Assembly: GCA_021835265.1 (NCBI GenBank)
Contig: JAKBQK010000307.1
Span: forward strand, 1 to 9,219
Origin: Thermoplasmata archaeon
Lineage (GTDB): Archaea > Thermoplasmatota > Thermoplasmata > Thermoplasmatales > Thermoplasmataceae
Length of the DNA stretch: 9,219 bases
Direction: 5' to 3'
How positions within the stretch are numbered: the stretch's first letter is position 1; each line of letters starts with the position of its first letter. The translations under genes were made by a program, and so were the position numbers. Below the pieces are notes generated by a model. The model saw nothing but the letters and a program-made list of their open reading frames with translations, made no database searches and had not been told where the DNA came from. Positions 5,087 through 9,219 of this stretch are shown here, piece after piece.

Positions 5087-6511
5087 CTATGAAGGAGAAG
5101 GTTGGGGATCTGGATTATTATCCTTATTCCCTTTCTTTGATTTCTCCTCTTTCTTCTCCCATCCTCTTTCAGATACCAATTTGAGGATTCTCCTGGCCGC
5201 TTCCTTCTTCGTTGCCTTTCCTATTTCCTGGTTAAGCCATTGCATATCTACATCCAGTTTATATGATGACCATCCCTGATTGTGGTAAGGAAGGGAAGTC
5301 AACGGAATCGGAAGATATCTTAATCCTCTGCTCATTCCCTGCCAGAAATCCGGCCTGGATAGAACTCTCCTGTGATTGAGAGTCCTGCTTCTCCTGTGGT
5401 AGTACCAGAAAACACCAAATATCTGATGTGCCAGTCCACCAATTCTCAAATCTTTGGGAATCGATCCCTGATAATGGTAAATGAAAAGCGGCCCCTGTGT
5501 ATCAATATGCCTTTCAACCCACGTATAAGCCTGTAAAGATACTCCTTCTTTCCCTCTGGATTGTGTTGATACCACAGCAGTATCCATTTCATCCAATACC
5601 GGAGCAGGAAGCCTGTCATTCAGAATAGAATTTGCCGTTTCAGTCAAAAGCTGAGACATATTCTCAATCAACTTCACACAGGAAATCTGATAGGATGACA
5701 AAAGCTCGGGAGAATCCATATATTTTTTGATATCGGGAGCAAAAACAAACGGGATATTCGTCAATACATCCCATTCGGGCCTCAATACCAGAATCAATTG
5801 GACAATGAAAGAACCTGTATTGGACTTACCGGATCCTGCTGAAGCGAATATAATTGTTGGCTTTCCGTCATGAAGAAGCTGATCAATCCAGAATTTAAGA
5901 TATGCCTGATCTTCCCGAGAGATTCCAAAAATTTCCTCTATCTTGGATGCATCAAATCCGGACCTCTCATACTCCTTGTATTTATGATAGAACATGAATG
6001 CCCTTTTTGCCCTGTATAATGCTTCTCTTTTTCTCAATACATTAGGTTTATCCGTAAATTCTTTTCTGAGCTCATCATAATAGAATTGTGTGAGTGCCTT
6101 AACGACAGGTTCATCGTCAGGCACTTCAGAAGTGTCATAATCAAAATAGGCAATAACGACTTCATCCGGTTCTTCATCCTGGGGAACAGGATTTCTATCT
6201 CTGAGACGGAAAGAACCTATTCTGTGAAACAGGTTTATTGTATTCTGTATTCTTTTTATGGCTTCGGGAACCTGCATCTGGTTGGAATGACCGAATATCT
6301 GATTGATCTCCTCTTCCACAGTTTCATATATTTTCCGGCTCTGTGAATATTCCATGGACTGAAGCTGTGCCTGGTATTCCAACGCCTTGAACTTCGGATA
6401 AGCTTCTTTTATCCCTATCTTGATATTCCTGTACAATTCGTCAAAGGTAGATGCTACCTGGACATACAACATTGAATTGATTCTTCCCGGCTGTTTGAGA
6501 TCTTCTGACAT
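5087..6511 (-). CDS. HerA/FtsK-superfamily ATPase (474 aa)
   Basis: P-loop motor ATPase. Walker A is at 225-230 (A-G-S-G-K-S) and Walker B at 305-308 (V-L-D-E). D-V-L-T-N-I-P at 248-254 recalls the segment after the P-loop in Zot/A32-like members. F-I-Y-H-Y-Q-G-S-I-P at 343-352 with K-D-L-R at 353-356 fits the region of the sensor Gln and an arginine finger. The core covers about 200-385. The first 200 residues are helical, and residues 38-103 match the 142-aa protein encoded just upstream. The last 30 residues are Lys/Glu then Pro/Ser-rich and look disordered. No membrane segment is seen. In archaeal viruses and plasmids such ATPases package or pump DNA. The ATG overlaps the previous TAA by one base (TAATG), with a GGAG-type SD. 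Confidence 0.88.
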   Translation of the reverse strand: MSEDLKQPGRINSMLYVQVASTFDELYRNIKIGIKEAYPKFKALEYQAQLQSMEYSQSRKIYETVEEEINQIFGHSNQMQVPEAIKRIQNTINLFHRIGSFRLRDRNPVPQDEEPDEVVIAYFDYDTSEVPDDEPVVKALTQFYYDELRKEFTDKPNVLRKREALYRAKRAFMFYHKYKEYERSGFDASKIEEIFGISREDQAYLKFWIDQLLHDGKPTIIFASAGSGKSNTGSFIVQLILVLRPEWDVLTNIPFVFAPDIKKYMDSPELLSSYQISCVKLIENMSQLLTETANSILNDRLPAPVLDEMDTAVVSTQSRGKEGVSLQAYTWVERHIDTQGPLFIYHYQGSIPKDLRIGGLAHQIFGVFWYYHRRSRTLNHRRVLSRPDFWQGMSRGLRYLPIPLTSLPYHNQGWSSYKLDVDMQWLNQEIGKATKKEAARRILKLVSERGWEKKEEKSKKGNKDNNPDPQPSPS

Positions 6512-6939
6512 TAATCATCACTCCATCCTGTAAAGTCGATCATATCTGGCGCACTGGACCTGTAATAAGCATATTTGGTATCTATCCTTAAAGGTCCTAT
6601 TTCATGGGCAAATGTAATGCTATTTCTAAGACGTTTATCCGCTTCTTCAAAACGCATAACATATTTACGCATTATGAGAGAACCACCATAAATATTATCC
6701 AGAACACTTTCAGTTTCCTCAAACTTTTCCAATCTTTCAGGATATTCGATACCATGTGCTCTCAGTTGGATATGCAAAATGGCTAATGCCGGATAAGTAT
6801 TTTTCGTTCTTGTATCACCTGCGCGTTCTGCCACTTCTCTTTGACTCTCATTTACCCAATCCATCAACAATTCAATGGTAGGAAATGATCGCAGTTCTTC
6901 TGGGTCTTCTTCTTTTCTTTCATCGTCTGGCATTATCAT
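6511..6939 (-). CDS. Acidic protein homologous to the ATPase N-terminal region (142 aa)
   Basis: No named family. Residues 49-86 align without gaps to ATPase residues 38-75; shared positions include Y-P at the start, L, Q, E-Y, two Glu and I-x-G near the end (10 identities in 38). After a 5-residue gap, residues 97-119 align to ATPase 81-103 with 10 identities in 23, including E-A, K-R, N, I, H, I-G and R. The protein therefore looks like the ATPase N-terminal module made as a separate polypeptide. The first 15 residues and the end are acidic. The start at 6939 is preferred over the second Met (6933) because GGAGG lies 10 nt upstream; it overlaps the previous stop as ATGA. It may be an adaptor or partner for the ATPase (inference). 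Confidence 0.85.
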   Translation of the reverse strand: MIMPDDERKEEDPEELRSFPTIELLMDWVNESQREVAERAGDTRTKNTYPALAILHIQLRAHGIEYPERLEKFEETESVLDNIYGGSLIMRKYVMRFEEADKRLRNSITFAHEIGPLRIDTKYAYYRSSAPDMIDFTGWSDD

Positions 6940-7619
6940 CCTATATTTCCCTCCATTATAGCATCGGTAGCCATGTTCGCAACTTCTTCCAATTCTACAT
7001 ACTGTGGTCCTTCGGGTTTATTCAAAGCCAGATTTCCCATAGACATAGTTACAGTTTCCAGAACCATTCTCTGAAACAATGTGTTTGCTTCTCTGTAAAT
7101 GCTGGGAAAATAACCGATTCTTCCCTGCAATCCTTTTAACTGTGGAACCATTGCCAAAATCTGTCTTGCTATGGTGGGATCTTCGGCAATGACATAACGT
7201 TTGTCAATTGTTATCATTTTTCTGATTTCTTCATCCAGATCTTCAGGAAGAAACTTCATTTCTTCATCAATATCATGCCATTTTTCAGAGAGGAGTTTGG
7301 GAATCCAATCCAGAAGATCATTTATCTGTCTTTTCACCTGAAGAATCATGTTCAGGGCATCTATGACCTTATCCAATCTTTCTTCAAACCTTTTGCCCGG
7401 AAGAGGTTTAAACACAATTCTCCCACCATAAAGCTGTTCAATGCTTTGTGATGTATCCAGGCTGGAAGTTTGCATCTTTTTTTGAATGCTTTCCGGCCAG
7501 AATCCTGTCAAAAATAAATGATCCGGTGAAATACCGTATCCTCCAATGTCTAACCAATACTTTGTTTTGACAAGGGAACCCTCATCAAACTTAAATCTAT
7601 CAACTGCTCCAGGTTTCAT
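6936..7619 (-). CDS. Soluble protein sharing a signature with its two downstream genes (227 aa)
   Basis: Not recognised. There is no signal peptide or membrane helix, and composition suggests a mostly helical cytoplasmic protein. Residues 55-66 (ending L-Y-G-G) and 77-84 (R-F-E-E...D-K) match residues 75-86 and 96-102 of the 142-aa protein, with a similar short spacer, so the module shared with the ATPase is probably present here too. Outside it, the N-terminal 50 residues are Gly- and aromatic-rich, and residues 130-227 have no match that I can see. The ATG at 7619 overlaps the upstream TGA (ATGA), with a perfect AGGAGGT SD 8 nt before it. The context suggests one complex with the 142-aa protein and the ATPase (inference). 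Confidence 0.85.
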   Translation of the reverse strand: MKPGAVDRFKFDEGSLVKTKYWLDIGGYGISPDHLFLTGFWPESIQKKMQTSSLDTSQSIEQLYGGRIVFKPLPGKRFEERLDKVIDALNMILQVKRQINDLLDWIPKLLSEKWHDIDEEMKFLPEDLDEEIRKMITIDKRYVIAEDPTIARQILAMVPQLKGLQGRIGYFPSIYREANTLFQRMVLETVTMSMGNLALNKPEGPQYVELEEVANMATDAIMEGNIG

Positions 7620-7957
7620 TGATTATTACCTCCTGCTGGAATATTAGTGCCTCCACCGGTTCTTCTTTTCTTTCTCTTTCTCCTTATGCTTAATAGTGTA
7701 TATACCGATAAAATTACTGTCAGGAAAAAAGAAATCCCAATCATCAGCATATCGCCTATTATGAGCCATGGAAGTGTCCAGAATATTAATGCAATCACCA
7801 TTATAAACGATGCCAAAGCTCTGGGAGTAAAATTGATGTATGCTGACGATACTATCAAACCTAACATATACACAAAAAGAAGCCCTATTATGAGTACACC
7901 GATAATTTCTATATCCAGTGAACTTGCTACAGGACCCAATGTTCCCACACTACTCAT
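7616..7957 (-). CDS. Small integral membrane protein, three helices (113 aa)
   Basis: Three hydrophobic segments lie at about 16-38, 47-67 and 68-90, the last two separated by only a few polar residues. A strongly basic run (R-R-K-R-K-K-R-R, 92-99) follows and should stay in the cytoplasm, then a Gly/Asn-rich tail. That puts the N-terminus outside the cell or virion surface (positive-inside inference). The ATG follows the repeat-protein stop by 5 nt, with GGAGGAT as SD partly inside that gene's last codons. Candidates are a membrane platform for the ATPase or a hydrophobic coat protein like those of spindle-shaped archaeal viruses; the sequence alone does not decide. Confidence 0.85.
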   Translation of the reverse strand: MSSVGTLGPVASSLDIEIIGVLIIGLLFVYMLGLIVSSAYINFTPRALASFIMVIALIFWTLPWLIIGDMLMIGISFFLTVILSVYTLLSIRRKRKKRRTGGGTNIPAGGNNQ

Positions 7958-7962
7958 TTATC

Positions 7963-9219
7963 TTAATCCTCCATGATCTTATTATGCATTTCTTCTATCT
8001 GAAGCTGTAATTTTTTATTTCCCAGTACATTGCTTCTCTTTCCTCTACCTTTCCAATACATAAACAATTCCAACAATGCGGCTGTCATAACAACCATTTC
8101 AGTAATTGCCCTTCCCGCATTCTGTGAAAAGAACCATATAAGCATTCCGGCAAACCCAGATCCGTAAGGAGGAGCAACAGTGAATCCCAAAGTTCCCAAT
8201 ATTCCAGATACATTGCCAAACTGTGTGTTAGATGGATTTATGGATCCAGTTGCAATGTTAGATATCGCACCGATATTGAAGGGAGAATATAATGAAACTT
8301 CTGCATTAGCTGTTCCTGCGGTAAGATTTGCTATTTCCGATTTATTGAGAGGAAGGAAGAACGTAACGGAATAATTATTGTAGGAAATCAATTGGGGTTT
8401 TACCGCATAATTAGATGTCAGATTGAGATATGCAATGGTAATGTTTTTCCACACAGAATATACCAGTGATTTGTTATCTACAGGGCTATTGGCATTGTTT
8501 TCCAGCCATGCCGTGATGTCAACTCCGTTGGCCAGAAGTGTACTAGTTTTTGGCACAAAATGATAAGCATAAGCCCCCGCTTCCTCCTCAATCTTGTATC
8601 TCTGGCTCTGGTTGATATTCATGTTGGTTACAACGGAATGCATGATCTGGAAATATTGGGTCTGGGTCAGGTTCAGGTTATGGACTGTGGAATTCATAAT
8701 ATCGAAATATTGTGTCTGGGAAAGATTGAGGTCTGTGATTGACGAATTGATAATATCAAACCGGGTTTTCTCTGTGATGTTAAGATTTGTTATTGTGGAG
8801 TTTATAAGAGATATCTTTGAAACCAGACTGAGATTGAGATTATGGATAGAATCGTTTACAAGATTGAAATACTGGTAATCGGAAAGATTGAGACTGTGAA
8901 TCGAATCATTGACGATCTTAAAATAACTTGTTTGTGAAAGGTTGAGGTTGGAAATTGCGGAATTAACTATCTGGAATCTTGTAATCTCTGACAGATTCAG
9001 GTTATGAATAGAATCATTGACTAGACTTATCTTTGTGGCCAGACTGAGATTGAAATTGTTGATGGATGAATTTACAATCTTGAAATACTGCTTATCTGAA
9101 AGAGAAAGGTTCTTCACACTGCTATTCAGTAGTGTGAAATAAGAGGCTTCGGAATAGTTAAGATTCTTTATTGTTGAATTGAGAATTTCAAACCTGTTAT
9201 ACTGGCTGATATTTGCATT
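7963..9219 (-). CDS. Sequon-rich 18-residue-repeat surface protein, membrane anchored (5' end off window)
   Basis: The frame is open to the window edge. The GTG at 9117 is an internal Val within a repeat and not a start, so 418 residues are visible and the N-terminus is missing. Residues 1-210 are 18-residue repeats such as V-N-D-S-I-H-N-L-N-L-S. Residues 211-350 form a non-repeat domain with further N-x-S/T sites. A hydrophobic region at 355-389 (one helix or a hairpin) is followed by a basic tail (K-G-R-G-K-R), which should be cytoplasmic. I count about 28 N-x-S/T sequons, none after the membrane region, as expected for a glycosylated external part. A fibre, spike or adhesin is the likely role. 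The low-complexity pattern could form a beta-solenoid (18 residues per coil) or a helical stalk. Confidence 0.88.
   Translation of the reverse strand, partial: NANISQYNRFEILNSTIKNLNYSEASYFTLLNSSVKNLSLSDKQYFKIVNSSINNFNLSLATKISLVNDSIHNLNLSEITRFQIVNSAISNLNLSQTSYFKIVNDSIHSLNLSDYQYFNLVNDSIHNLNLSLVSKISLINSTITNLNITEKTRFDIINSSITDLNLSQTQYFDIMNSTVHNLNLTQTQYFQIMHSVVTNMNINQSQRYKIEEEAGAYAYHFVPKTSTLLANGVDITAWLENNANSPVDNKSLVYSVWKNITIAYLNLTSNYAVKPQLISYNNYSVTFFLPLNKSEIANLTAGTANAEVSLYSPFNIGAISNIATGSINPSNTQFGNVSGILGTLGFTVAPPYGSGFAGMLIWFFSQNAGRAITEMVVMTAALLELFMYWKGRGKRSNVLGNKKLQLQIEEMHNKIMED
8590..9219 (-). repeat. Tandem 54-bp coding repeats (18 aa), at least 11.7 copies
   Basis: Eleven full units and part of a twelfth are visible, and the array continues beyond the window. 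The unit starts [VLIM]-N-[SD]-[ST]-[IV], continues N-L-N-[LI]-[ST], and ends with [YRK]-[FI]-x-[IL]. Units also follow a four-unit rhythm: units 3 and 7 end K-I-S-L, units 4 and 8 end T-R-F-x-I, 5 and 9 have Q-T-x-Y-F-x-I, and 2 and 6 have D-x-Q-Y-F. This implies growth by 216-bp duplications. Confidence 0.9.

Noticed and set aside
7963..9117. Start of the repeat protein at GTG 9117
   Set aside because: The frame stays open to 9219 and the repeats continue without break, so this GTG encodes an internal Val.
1..9219. Frequent TTCCGG/TCCGGA hexamers throughout
   Set aside because: They fall within coding sequence at irregular spacing and are probably codon preference (CGG, CCG, GGA, TCC), with no array or site structure.

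Overview
The window looks like part of an archaeal mobile element, either an integrated virus-like element or a plasmid. No host lineage can be assigned. Four things point to an archaeon. Several genes have a TATA-like box (consensus roughly TTWAWATACTT) 21-28 nt before the start codon, as in leaderless archaeal transcripts. Internal operon genes have Shine-Dalgarno sites matching GGAGGTGAT. There is a tyrosine recombinase with an R-x-x-R box instead of H-x-x-R. There is a surface protein packed with N-glycosylation sequons. Base composition is AT-rich and even across the window. No rRNA, tRNA, CRISPR array or insertion sequence was seen.

Right part (9219 to 4861, minus strand): a tightly packed operon whose promoter lies beyond the window. 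In transcription order it encodes: a sequon-rich repeat protein with a C-terminal membrane anchor (5' end cut by the window edge); a small three-helix membrane protein; a 227-aa and a 142-aa soluble protein; a HerA/FtsK-superfamily ATPase; and a small C-x-H / C-x-x-C protein. Junctions are ATGA or TAATG overlaps, or gaps of 5-31 nt, mostly with clear SD sites. By direct comparison, the 142-aa protein is homologous to the N-terminal region of the ATPase, and the 227-aa protein carries the same signature. Three consecutive genes therefore seem to share one module. The set (surface fibre or spike, membrane protein, ATPase with accessory proteins) fits virion assembly and genome packaging, or DNA/protein export.

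Middle (4203-4877 plus, 4149-3361 minus): a zinc metalloprotease-like gene and a short tyrosine recombinase diverge from one near-symmetric TATA box (TTTAAA core at 4173-4178). This box lies about 27 bp from both start codons. Left of the recombinase is an AT-rich gene-poor stretch (3010-3360). It contains a run of inverted repeats and a plus-strand TATA box. It is a candidate origin, attachment or partition site, or a small RNA locus.

Left part (3009 to 1, minus strand): a 337-aa protein with a possible ribbon-helix-helix N-terminus and a coiled coil; a 413-aa membrane protein with a possible Cys/His zinc site; and a tandem array of four small paralogous Cys-containing proteins. Two of the four (39 and 49 aa) are very short, and the last runs off the window edge. 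The 413-aa gene and the array share a 15-bp identical promoter element, which suggests co-regulation.
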